From the NCBI RefSeq assembly GCF_034930985.1, contig NZ_JAYGIM010000005.1, positions 124,001 through 188,000 of the forward strand: DNA of 64,000 nucleotides, written 5' to 3'. The position numbers were made by a program, and so were the translations under genes. The notes beneath the pieces were generated by a model. The model saw only the letters and a program-made list of their open reading frames with translations, had not been told where the DNA came from and made no database searches. This stretch comes from Arcicella lustrica (GTDB taxonomy: Bacteria; Bacteroidota; Bacteroidia; Cytophagales; Spirosomataceae). Numbering within the stretch: the first letter of the stretch is position 1; every line of letters begins with the position of its first letter. This document shows positions 17,833-26,853 of the stretch, in pieces.

Positions 17833-18012
17833 CTAATGCTTCGTTGGATCATATCGATCGTACCCATTTGCAGATCCACCTAACGGTTTCACGATCAATT
17901 GACCGGTATCACATTCTATAGGGATGTAAATTTGACCAGTGTTAGAATTGGTTAATGTCCCATCCGGATTTTGAACCATTCCATTTTTTCGTGCATCATC
18001 GATTGTTGTCAT
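17833..18012 (-). CDS. small ORF (59 aa)
   Basis: Starts MTTIDDARKNG, contains NSNTGQIYIPIECDTGQLIV and ends YDPTKH. Codon choice and the balanced composition look protein-like. Same strand as the neighbouring small ORFs at 17591 and 18046, suggesting a short operon of accessory proteins upstream of the transfer genes. No family recognised. Confidence 0.45.
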   Translation of the reverse strand: MTTIDDARKNGMVQNPDGTLTNSNTGQIYIPIECDTGQLIVKPLGGSANGYDRYDPTKH

Positions 18013-18045
18013 CTTGTTTTTTTTGTTTAGTGAAAAATTATGTTA

Positions 18046-18201
18046 TTACTGGCTTGTTATCTGGTGCCAGGTAGACCATTCTCTTTGCCACCCCTTTTGG
18101 GTTGTTATGTCATAAAATATTAGAAACTGATCCTCTAAATATGGAGGGGAAGTATCGTTTTTTAATTTTTGATATCTCGGGCGATTAATTAGTATATTCA
18201 T
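18046..18201 (-). CDS. small ORF (51 aa)
   Basis: Starts MNILINRPRYQKLK, ends WSTWHQITSQ. Polar and aromatic; 33 bp upstream of the 59-aa ORF on the same strand. Weak evidence: only frame, start codon and clustering. Confidence 0.35.
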   Translation of the reverse strand: MNILINRPRYQKLKNDTSPPYLEDQFLIFYDITTQKGWQREWSTWHQITSQ

Positions 18202-18346
18202 GTTTGTATTCAGTTATTTAAATAATATGTGCACCAATAGTAATGTCGTTGTATTTCAGTCTAAGAAAATTTTATTATATTGACTTTATAAAATGTTCAG
18301 GTATTATGACATCAAATAATCCTATTTCAACCGGAGATGCGACGTT

Positions 18347-18598
18347 ATGATTAAGACAATTGCTGATTTAAAATATGGCACTGAACCAGAGCCAAACGCC
18401 CAAAACTACATTGAATGGCGTGCTAACCAAGTTGGTTCTGAGCCCGCCTCTTGTTATGTTGATGGGACATATGACATGTTGGCAAAAATTGAAACTATTA
18501 CCACAATGGATAATTTCGATGAAATGAAAAAAGCGCTGACCGAGCTTTACAGCGAAAGATATGATTTCGTTGCTTTTGCCATTGGCTGTTCCATTTGA
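18347..18598 (+). CDS. hypothetical protein
   Basis: 83 residues starting ATG, with GGAG 9 nt upstream in CCGGAGATGCGACGTT. Acidic, alpha-helical C-terminal half (DNFDEMKKALTELYSERYDF). No family recognised. Divergent from the small minus-strand ORFs; downstream lies the 293-aa gene after a palindrome. Confidence 0.5.
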   Translation: MIKTIADLKYGTEPEPNAQNYIEWRANQVGSEPASCYVDGTYDMLAKIETITTMDNFDEMKKALTELYSERYDFVAFAIGCSI

Positions 18599-18678
18599 TT
18601 AATTCGTTAATCAAAAGTCGGTAATAATGTTTTATGATAGAAAAGTCGGCTTGAAGATTTAAAAAATTACATTTTCTA

Positions 18679-18694
18679 AAAAAGTATACTTTTT
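18679..18694. promoter_or_regulatory. 16-bp perfect palindrome upstream of the 293-aa gene
   Basis: AAAAAGTATACTTTTT, centred about 26 bp before the ATG at 18713; candidate operator overlapping the promoter. Confidence 0.4.
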
Positions 18695-18712
18695 CTAAAT
18701 CCATATATAGGA

Positions 18713-19594
18713 ATGAATACATATTTACTAAGTCGTTGGCAGGCAGTAGAGTTGTTTGCCAAAATCGTGGCGATAATTGAACAAAAAGACAAAGAAGAGA
18801 TAAAGAAAGATTTACGAAGAGTATTGATTAAATACGGTAATGCCGAAATATCAAAGCAATTTGCAATCGAATTATTACAATCAATAGCAAATGATCGGGG
18901 CTCTCAAAACTATTATCCAAAATTTCTTTACGACCTTAGTAAGGAAATAAAGGAGAATCTTCCAATCATTCGGACAGAGGCAAAGCTGACTTTACTTTTA
19001 AACTGTGTCGATGAAGCTAATCAGCTTTCTCGCTATGAGTTGTTGGGTGTTCCAAATAAAAAGGAGGAGGCCTTCGAGAACAGTTTTTGGTGGCTATACT
19101 CGTATGAAAGATATAAACTGGGAAACTCAACCGATAATAATTTGGCGATTGGGAGATTTCCAGTTGAACTATTGCCCTTTGGTCATGCGACGATTGCTAC
19201 AATAGATTTTAGAAACAACGATTATAATAAAAAACTGAATTACATAGGATCCTATCTTGTAAAGGACGGAAAACATCTCATTCTTAATGCTCGAACTGAA
19301 AATACAAAAGAAAGAGAGCTACGTCTTATTTTTGATATAGATATGGAAGAGCTTACAGTTGGTGAGGTCGCTTTGGGCTATTATCTCAATGCAAGTAGCA
19401 AAATTTATTTTGGCCCTATTATTTTGCAGAGAGCTCCGCAGTCCAAAGATGGCTTTAAGCCGGCTATTTTTACGAATTTTGATGAAAAAATAGATGTCAG
19501 AATTTGGAAATATTTTGATGGACTTCAGACAGTTCCTAATGAATTGCCAATGCGAATTAGAACCTTAAATGAATTAGATACTTTTATTCATTAA
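18713..19594 (+). CDS. hypothetical two-part protein, helical N-terminus and beta C-terminus
   Basis: 293 residues. The first ~110 residues are helical and charged (AVELFAKIVAIIEQKDKEEI...). The second half (from about residue 150) is beta-rich and carries the segment GSYLVKDGKHLILNARTENT, a style seen in uncharacterised Bacteroidota proteins often fused to regulators. No enzyme motif seen. Its low GC, the palindrome upstream and the nearby STAND gene make it a candidate cargo protein. Its stop overlaps a convergent pseudogene by 4 bp. Confidence 0.55.
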   Translation: MNTYLLSRWQAVELFAKIVAIIEQKDKEEIKKDLRRVLIKYGNAEISKQFAIELLQSIANDRGSQNYYPKFLYDLSKEIKENLPIIRTEAKLTLLLNCVDEANQLSRYELLGVPNKKEEAFENSFWWLYSYERYKLGNSTDNNLAIGRFPVELLPFGHATIATIDFRNNDYNKKLNYIGSYLVKDGKHLILNARTENTKERELRLIFDIDMEELTVGEVALGYYLNASSKIYFGPIILQRAPQSKDGFKPAIFTNFDEKIDVRIWKYFDGLQTVPNELPMRIRTLNELDTFIH

Positions 19595-19777
19595 TATAGC
19601 ATAACCAATGGGACTTCATGTCCCAAGCTGTTCACTAACAAGCCAATGCCTTTTCCGTCAGCATACTCCCAACCTGCACCGACTTTGATCTACTCTGGTT
19701 TTTCAATTCCGTCTTTTTTTGTAAAAGTAGATGGTATGGATTAGCTGTTTCGTTTTATTTTCAGTTGGTGTTGTCAT
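19591..19777 (-). pseudogene. broken paralogue of the 68-aa mobile-element protein
   Basis: Reads MTTPTENKTKQLIHTIYFYKK, then after a 1-nt frameshift DGIEKPE, a stop, and IKVGAGWEYADGKGIGLLVN up to PLVM. This aligns along its whole length with the intact gene at 11274 (MTTENKTEKK..THTAYFLKYQDGQETPEWIKTGAAWTHCDNEGLNLSLKICGQPVSLVI). One frameshift and one in-frame TAG inactivate it. Confidence 0.7.
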
Positions 19778-19790
19778 GTTATTTTCCCTC

Positions 19791-20288
19791 TTATGATTGG
19801 TTGAGAATAAAGCTGACAATGCTAAAATCATCGTCAGTACTCCAAAGTCTGAAGCCATTTCGTAGTTGGTTATGGCCCCAATAATCTAATGTGCTCGGTT
19901 GTACAGCCTTCACATACTCTGTAACTTATTGTGACTGCGAGACAACGGAAAAAACAAATCGATCGTCTTTATTCGAAGCTTTCAACCAATGCTGGATATG
20001 TCCAGCATATTGTGCCTCGAACATAGGTTAAAACTGTCAAAATCGGCATTTTAATACAGTCTGCTGACGGCCTATATGACGCTTCAAGACCTGTAAACAT
20101 ATCCGCTTTGATATGAGCAAGAACTCTTCCAGATCAGCATTCTACTGCTTTAGTTCTTTGATTAATGGTTTGGGAGCATCATGAAAATGATTTGGAATGC
20201 ATTGAACACTCTATAGGTTTTCAGATTTCAGAAACGGGGTTTGTTTGATTTGGGTATCACTATTCTTTTCTTCCTGTTGCTTGACCAT
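19791..20288 (-). pseudogene. decayed gene, possibly antirestriction/zincin-like
   Basis: Starting at MVKQQEEKNSDTQ, three frames carry protein-like text broken by stops and frameshifts: PNHFHDAPKPLIKELKQ, AHIKADMFTGLEASYR, then AGHIQHWLKASNKDDRFVF and DYWGHNQLRNGFRLWS. The HIQHWLKASNKDDRFVF stretch resembles the end of ArdC-type antirestriction proteins, but this is tentative. It lies 13 bp upstream of the other pseudogene, so both belonged to one lost operon of an older mobile element. Confidence 0.45.
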
Positions 20289-20603
20289 TTTGTCAGCTTA
20301 AACGATCTGTATGCCCTTCTCACCTTTGACAACAGAACCTTATCAGAAAAACATTTTAGCTATTGTTGTGTTTTGACGGATCGCCAAAACCAACATGTAA
20401 AACGAAAGTAACTTACGATATTGTTTGTAAAACACTAATGCTTTCTCTAACAAATAATTGAGAAATTTGATTTGTGGATTAGAAAACCATGGTTATAGTA
20501 GTTCAGCATATTAGATGTGGATTAACAAGCGAGGAAAAAGGTTAGATTATTGGTTTTTAAGCGAGGTTGTTTGTTGATTTTAAGACCTATTATAAAATTA
20601 TTA
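20289..20603. other. gene-free stretch
   Basis: About 315 bp between the decayed genes and the end of the STAND gene. I see no intact ORF or clear signal; composition returns to AT-rich towards 20.6 kb. Confidence 0.4.
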
Positions 20604-23414
20604 TTATTTGTCTTCATCAATTTCGTCAGATTTAAAGATTTTTGATATAGGTATTTTATAGAAAGTTTCCGAATCAATGCCTGCCAATGCTAAAATCTCC
20701 TCAATTTCTAAAAAACATTCTCCTTTTAAATCCATTTCGGGGCAATACATTGTAAACATACTCGCCTGAGCTAAAAAGGCTGTTACCAAAGTTTGATCAT
20801 TAATAAGTCTCCTTGCCAATTTTATAGCTAACTCAAAACACACTTTCCATAAAGCACTCGCATCATCTAAATGCTCCATAAAAAGCTCCAACGCGTATTT
20901 ATAACTCTTGTTACTGTAATCAATTTTACCCATCTTATCATGTAGCTTTGCCAAGTTGATAACTATTTGAGCCATTTTAATATCGTAGTCTTCGGGCTTA
21001 TTTGTTGTAACATTTCGAAGATAATTAATACTTTTAAAGAAATAGCTTTCTGCTTCCTCCAAAAGATTGGCGTCCATAAAAATTGATCCATGATTATTCA
21101 TTACCATGGCAACGTGAACGAGAAATCCCCGGTCTTTTACCGCCAAACCCAAATAACCTATTGTAACTTCCCAAGCAATCTCATCTGCTTTTGTAAAATT
21201 ACGTTCTTTTAAATATACAATTGCTAAGCTATTCATAGTATTAAGCTTGAATTCTACAACGTCAACAGCATCTTGGTTAAGAAGACCAATTGTTTTAATT
21301 GCTTTTTTAAAGTACGATTTTGATGTTTTATAATCCTCTTTGTTCGCAAAAAGATCGGCGTACCTATTATAAATCCTAGCTAATTGCTCAGCATATACAG
21401 AGGGAGCAAGTTTAGTTAATTCGGTACTGATAACTATTGCTTCTTTAAAACAGGTTTCCGAGTCGGCAAATGCGTCCATATTTTTATAAAGACAACCTAA
21501 ATTTAAAAGTATTTGGGCAACAATCCTTCTAAAAGTTGGTTCGTTGTCATATTCAATTGTGATTTCTTTATAAATACGGAGTGCTTCTTTATAAGCTTCA
21601 AGTGCTTGCTCATTTTGGACCATCCATTCATAAGCTGAGGCCATTGAATAAAACAAATAACCTACCGATGTCGTTATTTTTTCTTCGCCCACTAAGTTTG
21701 ATATAAGAAATTCAGCCTTAGGCAAATACTTACTAGTTACTTCGTATTTTAACTCTGATAACTTTTCTGTGATATACTTTATAATACTAACAGCGTCAGA
21801 AAGGGTGGGAGAAAGTTTATAAAAAATAATTTTTTGCAATAAGGGATGCATAGTAAATGTACCATCTTCGTAGTTTAACCATGCTTTTCCTAAAAGAGAA
21901 TTCAACTGGCTATTAAAATTTTGATTGGTTGATACCGCATCATTCATTGATTCGGCTAATTCATCGATTTGATAGCTATCGGGCAATAAATAAGCCCATT
22001 TTCTCAGTATAATGGCATCCTCATAGGTAACCTCAGTTAAATCAAATGTGATCATTAGGTGATGATATAACTGACTTTCTCCTTTAATATGACTTGTAAA
22101 AATGCTTTTTTGTAGCGAAGGATCATTTAGTTTTTTTGTCTTCAGGCGGTCTATAAAATCTCTTACTGTTACAACTGGTTTAACAGTAAGCAATGTTTTT
22201 GCCACGAGTTCAATCATTAAAGGGTGCCGTCCAATTTCTTTAAAAAGATCAAGCAGTTCTAACTCGTCTTGATGGTTTTTATACCACTTTTGAAATAATG
22301 CAATGCTGGCCGATTGATCTAAGTCAAATAATAAATAATTATCTAACCCATTGATTGGCAATTGGGACGTTCCAAGAATGTGCCAGTTTGGTGGACCAGG
22401 CATAATCTCTATTATTGTTGAAAATTCTTTACCTATATTATCAATTACAAGTAAATTCTCGCCTTCGTAATTATTAAGTTCGTTAATAATCAGTTCAAAT
22501 TTTTCCCGGCTGTTTTTAACACATGAGAAGTCAATTTTTAGATGCACCTCTAAGTGGTGAAAGGCTGTGAAAAATGCTTCTTCTCGTTTAATGAGATTAT
22601 CTTCATTTTCATTCTTTCTGATATCGATCCAAATAATTTTATCATAATTATCTCTGTTTATCCGTATGAACATCTTCGCTAATGCAGATTTACCAATCCC
22701 AGGCAATCCATTAATGATCACAGCACTTTTACTTTCGCATAAAAGATTTCTTATAGACTTAAGTTCAACATCCCTTCCCTGAAACTCGTCTTTGTGCTGA
22801 GGTATCAATCCCACAAATTGTCGTCGTCGCTTAATGACTCTTGTATCATCGTCAGGTAAATCATTTTTATAACCAAAGCTAGTGGCAATTCCGGATAACT
22901 CTCGAGTTAATAGTAGGTCAATTTTTTTAAACCTTTCCTGATCCGTTACATAAAGGTTTTTTATTTCTCTGATTAGCGTTTCAGGATAAATAATGTCGTT
23001 TTCAGGATCGAACTGAAATTGCTTTAACAATTGCAAAGACTTAATGCCAAATTTCACTTTGCCCTTTGAATTCAAGACTACTACTTTAACTCCCGATGAA
23101 TAAGTGTTCCTTAGTTTGTGCTCTGAAAAAAGCCGTACAGTTTTAATGATTTTAGCTGAATCTAAGCGAGAGGTGATTTGAAATGCAATCTTAGATTTTA
23201 TATCATCCGCGACATCGATACCCGGAAAGTTAAATTTTGAGTTGTTCTGGTTTTTTAAATCAAGATCATAAAGCAGATTCAAAAGAGGAATACAAAAATC
23301 TTCAGAATCAGTATTAATATTATACCGCCCTATCGAATTTTGAAAACTTATAGAAGTGATCCAACTTGCTATCATTTCAATGATACCATCAATTTTTTGT
23401 GACTGATTTAACAT
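20604..23414 (-). CDS. SMEK-domain STAND NTPase with TPR repeats (putative antiphage)
   Basis: 936 residues from the ATG at 23414; the frame runs on to a TTG at 23498, but the SMEK domain begins at this ATG (MLNQSQKIDGIIEMIASWITS). Residues about 1-130 match the SMEK domain pattern (DSEDFCIPLLNLLYDLDL, FPGIDVADD.KSKIAFQITS), which looks like a PD-(D/E)XK-type effector. An NB-ARC/STAND NTPase follows with Walker A NGLPGIGKSALAK near residue 238, LLVIDN (Walker B) and a winged-helix region. From about 600 onwards there are TPR repeats (ALEAYKEALRIYKEI, SETCFKEAIVIS, SKSYFKKAIKTI), the likely sensor. Architecture (effector, NTPase, repeat sensor) matches bacterial NLR-like antiphage proteins. 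Stand-alone gene. Confidence 0.75.
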   Translation of the reverse strand: MLNQSQKIDGIIEMIASWITSISFQNSIGRYNINTDSEDFCIPLLNLLYDLDLKNQNNSKFNFPGIDVADDIKSKIAFQITSRLDSAKIIKTVRLFSEHKLRNTYSSGVKVVVLNSKGKVKFGIKSLQLLKQFQFDPENDIIYPETLIREIKNLYVTDQERFKKIDLLLTRELSGIATSFGYKNDLPDDDTRVIKRRRQFVGLIPQHKDEFQGRDVELKSIRNLLCESKSAVIINGLPGIGKSALAKMFIRINRDNYDKIIWIDIRKNENEDNLIKREEAFFTAFHHLEVHLKIDFSCVKNSREKFELIINELNNYEGENLLVIDNIGKEFSTIIEIMPGPPNWHILGTSQLPINGLDNYLLFDLDQSASIALFQKWYKNHQDELELLDLFKEIGRHPLMIELVAKTLLTVKPVVTVRDFIDRLKTKKLNDPSLQKSIFTSHIKGESQLYHHLMITFDLTEVTYEDAIILRKWAYLLPDSYQIDELAESMNDAVSTNQNFNSQLNSLLGKAWLNYEDGTFTMHPLLQKIIFYKLSPTLSDAVSIIKYITEKLSELKYEVTSKYLPKAEFLISNLVGEEKITTSVGYLFYSMASAYEWMVQNEQALEAYKEALRIYKEITIEYDNEPTFRRIVAQILLNLGCLYKNMDAFADSETCFKEAIVISTELTKLAPSVYAEQLARIYNRYADLFANKEDYKTSKSYFKKAIKTIGLLNQDAVDVVEFKLNTMNSLAIVYLKERNFTKADEIAWEVTIGYLGLAVKDRGFLVHVAMVMNNHGSIFMDANLLEEAESYFFKSINYLRNVTTNKPEDYDIKMAQIVINLAKLHDKMGKIDYSNKSYKYALELFMEHLDDASALWKVCFELAIKLARRLINDQTLVTAFLAQASMFTMYCPEMDLKGECFLEIEEILALAGIDSETFYKIPISKIFKSDEIDEDK

Positions 23415-23722
23415 ACTTTTTTGTAAGTTCAATAACCGATATTGTGGATGTTTAGTAATAACATTTAATATAGAAAACAAAACAGGAATATGAAACAAAA
23501 CAGGAATAATTCTTTCTTGGCTTAGAGGTTGATCGGAATGTTAACTTGCTACATCCTCAACCTTATTAAACAAGGATTTATAATTATGTGTGTTGGGAAG
23601 TTATAACAAATCTTAACTTTGTTTTTAATTCTCAAGATTTCACAGATATCAGCAATTATACTTGACTTACTCCCCAGTTTAACTTCAGTGAAGAATCGTG
23701 ATCGCAGATAGTGAATGGCCTA
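23415..23722. other. intergenic, with short tandem repeat
   Basis: 308 bp with no gene. The 16-bp unit AAACAAAACAGGAATA occurs twice at 23475-23490 and 23493-23508, an 18-bp-period tandem duplication in the STAND gene leader. Confidence 0.4.
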
Positions 23723-24229
23723 TCAGGGCAACGGCGTTTGCAGCCTATGCCCTTTTTCCCAACCCGTAATATGTCCGTTTTCGGAAAAAGAATAATAACC
23801 ATGTGGTGTAACTATAAGGTGATCGACAACCGGTAAATCCAGAATTTGCCCAGCCTTAACCATACGTCTTGTCATTAAGATATCGGCATCACTAGGCTCT
23901 AATACACCACTGGGATGATTATGAGCTAAAATCAGGCGGTTTGCTTTTGCTTGTAAGGCGGTAGCAAACACAATTTTTGTATCAATTATGACACCGGACA
24001 TACCCCCTGAACCAACTTCAGAGATGCCTAAGCAGTTACACCTATGATCCAGTAACATGATTTTAAATTGCTCCAGAAGTTCGATCTTTCCGGCATCCCA
24101 AGTGCTATGTAGAACATCATAAGCCACCCAGGGTGCATCTATTTTTAACCGATCATGGTAAGGCGTTTTGTTCTTATAGATGATTTCAATTTCTGACACC
24201 TGAAACAGAGATTTTAGATCATGTGACAT
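23723..24229 (-). CDS. JAB/MPN (RadC-like) protein
   Basis: 168 residues, a RadC-like JAB metalloprotease-fold protein of the short Bacteroidota mobile-element type. The metal-binding signature is visible as HNHPSG followed by SDAD, ten residues downstream, and an upstream glutamate in the LLEQFKIMLLD segment. Preceded by AGGAG at 6 nt and only 9 bp after the Toprim gene, so cotranscribed with it. Often carried by integrative elements; the role is unknown and the original DNA-repair name is misleading. Confidence 0.85.
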   Translation of the reverse strand: MSHDLKSLFQVSEIEIIYKNKTPYHDRLKIDAPWVAYDVLHSTWDAGKIELLEQFKIMLLDHRCNCLGISEVGSGGMSGVIIDTKIVFATALQAKANRLILAHNHPSGVLEPSDADILMTRRMVKAGQILDLPVVDHLIVTPHGYYSFSENGHITGWEKGHRLQTPLP

Positions 24230-24238
24230 ATTATTCTC

Positions 24239-25153
24239 CTACAAGGTTAGATTGTGTTTGTGCATGTGCCACGCATTAACATCTTTGTGTGGCGCATACA
24301 TTCTGTTCATTTTGATATAGCGTATGTCATCTTCTGTTTTAAAGAACTCGCCTAAGATGATGTCGGCTTTTCGTCCGGTATTATCATTATCCATCCATGT
24401 GTAAGCGGTCTTGTAACCGTAATTGTGGATGTATGCGAAAGCTTGTTTGATACAGGAAACAGAATTAAGAACGATTGTATCTTCTTCAAATGATTGTCCA
24501 TCTAAGTCATGGATAGCGGAAAGATAATCCATGAAGCCTTCAAACAAATGGATGCCATCCGGCTTCGGCTTCTTTCCACGAATAAATGTGATACCTTTTG
24601 GTTTAAGTGAACCTTTGAAAAAAGGGTTACGGATTTCGTATCCGCCGTCTTCATTTGCAAATCCAAGAGCGAAGATATTCTTCTTGGTTTCTTTGTTTTG
24701 AACTTGAACTTCTTTCAAGTGTTTTTGGGCTAATTTTAATCCTATCCCACGTTTTTCAAGATATAGAACTAATGCCCTATGCTGAATGGTTTTCTTCGAT
24801 TTTAAAATTAAACCTGGCTGTTCTTCAACGTGCTTGTCTACATCTATAAGCAAGGAATGTATAGTGTAATTATCACCTGCCATGTTCTTGATCCAACGCA
24901 GTGCATCCTGCATGGTGTCCGCTTCATTGCAAGATCTTAAATAATGGCTTGCAAAGGCAATTAGGTCACCACCAGCCCCTTCTCCATAATCGTACCAACT
25001 ATTGGTTTTACGATAGACGTAGAAGCTAGGTGTTTTTTCTTTTCGCAACGGTGACGAATAAAGTACTTTGCTTTCTGTCACTTTATGCGGCTTGATATCA
25101 AGTTTCTCCAGAATTTCGAGCATAGATATAGACTTCGCATGATCAATGTTCAT
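24239..25153 (-). CDS. CHC2-like / Toprim domain primase
   Basis: 304 residues from the ATG at 25153, preceded by GGAG at 6 nt; a GTG at 25165 would add four residues. N-terminal zinc-finger-like primase segment without cysteines (SPLRKEKTPSF, NSWYDYGEGAGGDLI) and a C-terminal Toprim domain (FEGFMDYLSAIH, WMDNDNTGRKAD, with the DND acidic residues). It would prime replication of the transferred single strand. Followed by the JAB gene. Confidence 0.82.
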   Translation of the reverse strand: MNIDHAKSISMLEILEKLDIKPHKVTESKVLYSSPLRKEKTPSFYVYRKTNSWYDYGEGAGGDLIAFASHYLRSCNEADTMQDALRWIKNMAGDNYTIHSLLIDVDKHVEEQPGLILKSKKTIQHRALVLYLEKRGIGLKLAQKHLKEVQVQNKETKKNIFALGFANEDGGYEIRNPFFKGSLKPKGITFIRGKKPKPDGIHLFEGFMDYLSAIHDLDGQSFEEDTIVLNSVSCIKQAFAYIHNYGYKTAYTWMDNDNTGRKADIILGEFFKTEDDIRYIKMNRMYAPHKDVNAWHMHKHNLTL

Positions 25154-25231
25154 GGCGTTCTCCACAATACAAAATATTTTGAAATATCGAGGAAAGCAAA
25201 AGTGCTCAGCACAATTCGCTTTTCGATCCTT

Positions 25232-25429
25232 TTATGATGTCAGGCGTTCATCGACAAACTTTTTCAAATCAGACATCCGATATCGGACCGAGCGTCCGAT
25301 TTTGATGCAGTCAAGCTCGTATCGCTTAGTACATTTCCAGACAGCAAGGGTTTCGGGTGAGATACCGAGATATTTGGCAGCTCTTTTTCGGTCTACAAGA
25401 TCATCATTAGTTGATAGCTTATTGTTCAT
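25232..25429 (-). CDS. AlpA-like / HTH_17 excisionase-type regulator
   Basis: 65 residues, start ATG with GAGG 7 nt upstream. HTH: DLVDRKRAAKYLGISPETLAVWKCTK, followed by wing IKIGRSVRYRMSDLKKFVDE, the standard excisionase/AlpA layout. Located between the second integrase and the Toprim gene, as in mobile islands where it controls excision of the neighbouring integrase. Confidence 0.85.
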   Translation of the reverse strand: MNNKLSTNDDLVDRKRAAKYLGISPETLAVWKCTKRYELDCIKIGRSVRYRMSDLKKFVDERLTS

Positions 25430-25647
25430 ATTTATTCCTCGCTCAACAAAACATTCAAAGATTTATCTGCTAAATCTTTAATAGAGCTTTGGGAATAAAT
25501 CATTCGACCACAATTTGTCAACTCAATCCATGATTGATTAATGAAGGATAAGCTATATTAAACGAATTAGGATTTTTTTTTCAAATTACACCTGTTACCA
25601 ATTGATCAATATTAATTGAACACAAATACATAACTGAAAAACATCCC

Positions 25648-26853
25648 TTAAAATACGAATTCCAGTATCGCTTGTTGGGATACTCCATCAAGATAATTCG
25701 CGTAATTTTGCATCATTTCTACCCTCTTGGATAAAAAATGAGCCCTGTCGTAAGCTCTATCAGTACTTTTTTGGGGTATATGGGCTAATTGCCGATCAGC
25801 GATTTCATGATTATACCCAAGTTTTTCCTTTAATATGCCAAGTGCAAGTGCTCTAAACCCATGACCAGTCATGCGGTTGCTAAAACCCATTCGTTTTAAC
25901 GCCATTAAAATTGTTCCCTTACTCATTGGTTTTCGAGGTCTTGGCAGGCTTGGGAAGAGATGCTCACGATGTTTATTAAGCTCTCTCAATTCTTTCAGTA
26001 TTGCAATTACTTGAAATGACAGCGGAACAAGATGAGGGCTTCTCATTTTCATACGTTCCGCTGGGATAATCCAAAGTGCACTCTCAAAATCAATTTCATC
26101 CCATCTGGCCTCGATGAGCTCGGACGTTCGAACGAATGTCAACAGCATAATTCGTATTGCCAGATAAGTTTGTCGATAGAGACGAGTTTTGTGATTATGT
26201 AGAGCTACCAATAATTTAGGTAATTCTTCAATATCGATGGATGCAAAATGTCCCTTTTTATATTTTTTTAAGGCTGTTTCGAGGCCGATAGTCAAATCGC
26301 GGTCAATGCGTTCGGTCACAATTGCGTACCTTAAAATATGACTAACTAACTGCTTTACACGTCGGGCCATTTCAGGTGCAGTTTGTTCTACTTTTTGTAA
26401 GCACAGCAGAATAGTTATAGGCTTCAATATATTGAGTGGATAATGGCCAAACTCATCGAAAGTGTACTTTTCCAATCGATGCATGATAGTCTTTGCATAG
26501 CGTGGGTCCCAAGTCTCTACTCCTTTACTATGCCATTCTTTTGCAACCTCTTTGAACGTTGTAGCACTTTCAAAAGCAGCTTCTTGTTTTTTCAAAGCCT
26601 TTTGAAGGAGTGGGTCAATTCCTGTACTAAGCTCATTTCTAATCCGTTGTTTTTCTTCTCTGGCTTTTAATAGAGAAATCTTGGGATAAACGCCTAAGCC
26701 AAGACGCTTTTCCTTTCCATGCAATCGATATTTTAAGCGCCAGTATTTTCCGCCGGTTGGAAGTACTTCTAGATATAACCCTTCACTGTCTGAAAGCTTG
26801 TATGTTTTTTCCTTTGGCTTTGCTGCCTTGCATTGTGTGTCCGTCAAAAACAT
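25648..26853 (-). CDS. P4-type (DUF4102) tyrosine integrase
   Basis: 401 residues. N-terminal DUF4102 domain (MFLTDTQCKAAKPKEKTYK, YWRLKYRLHGKEKRLGLGVYP), core-binding domain, and catalytic domain with Arg in FVRTSELIEARWDEI, HGFR box and the YDRAH tyrosine after QLAHIPQKSTDRA. This family is typical of proteobacterial islands and unusual here. It is a second recombinase, independent of the Bacteroidota integrase at 40277. Repeated GTCCCC motifs in its upstream region look like arm-type sites. Confidence 0.9.
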   Translation of the reverse strand: MFLTDTQCKAAKPKEKTYKLSDSEGLYLEVLPTGGKYWRLKYRLHGKEKRLGLGVYPKISLLKAREEKQRIRNELSTGIDPLLQKALKKQEAAFESATTFKEVAKEWHSKGVETWDPRYAKTIMHRLEKYTFDEFGHYPLNILKPITILLCLQKVEQTAPEMARRVKQLVSHILRYAIVTERIDRDLTIGLETALKKYKKGHFASIDIEELPKLLVALHNHKTRLYRQTYLAIRIMLLTFVRTSELIEARWDEIDFESALWIIPAERMKMRSPHLVPLSFQVIAILKELRELNKHREHLFPSLPRPRKPMSKGTILMALKRMGFSNRMTGHGFRALALGILKEKLGYNHEIADRQLAHIPQKSTDRAYDRAHFLSKRVEMMQNYANYLDGVSQQAILEFVF

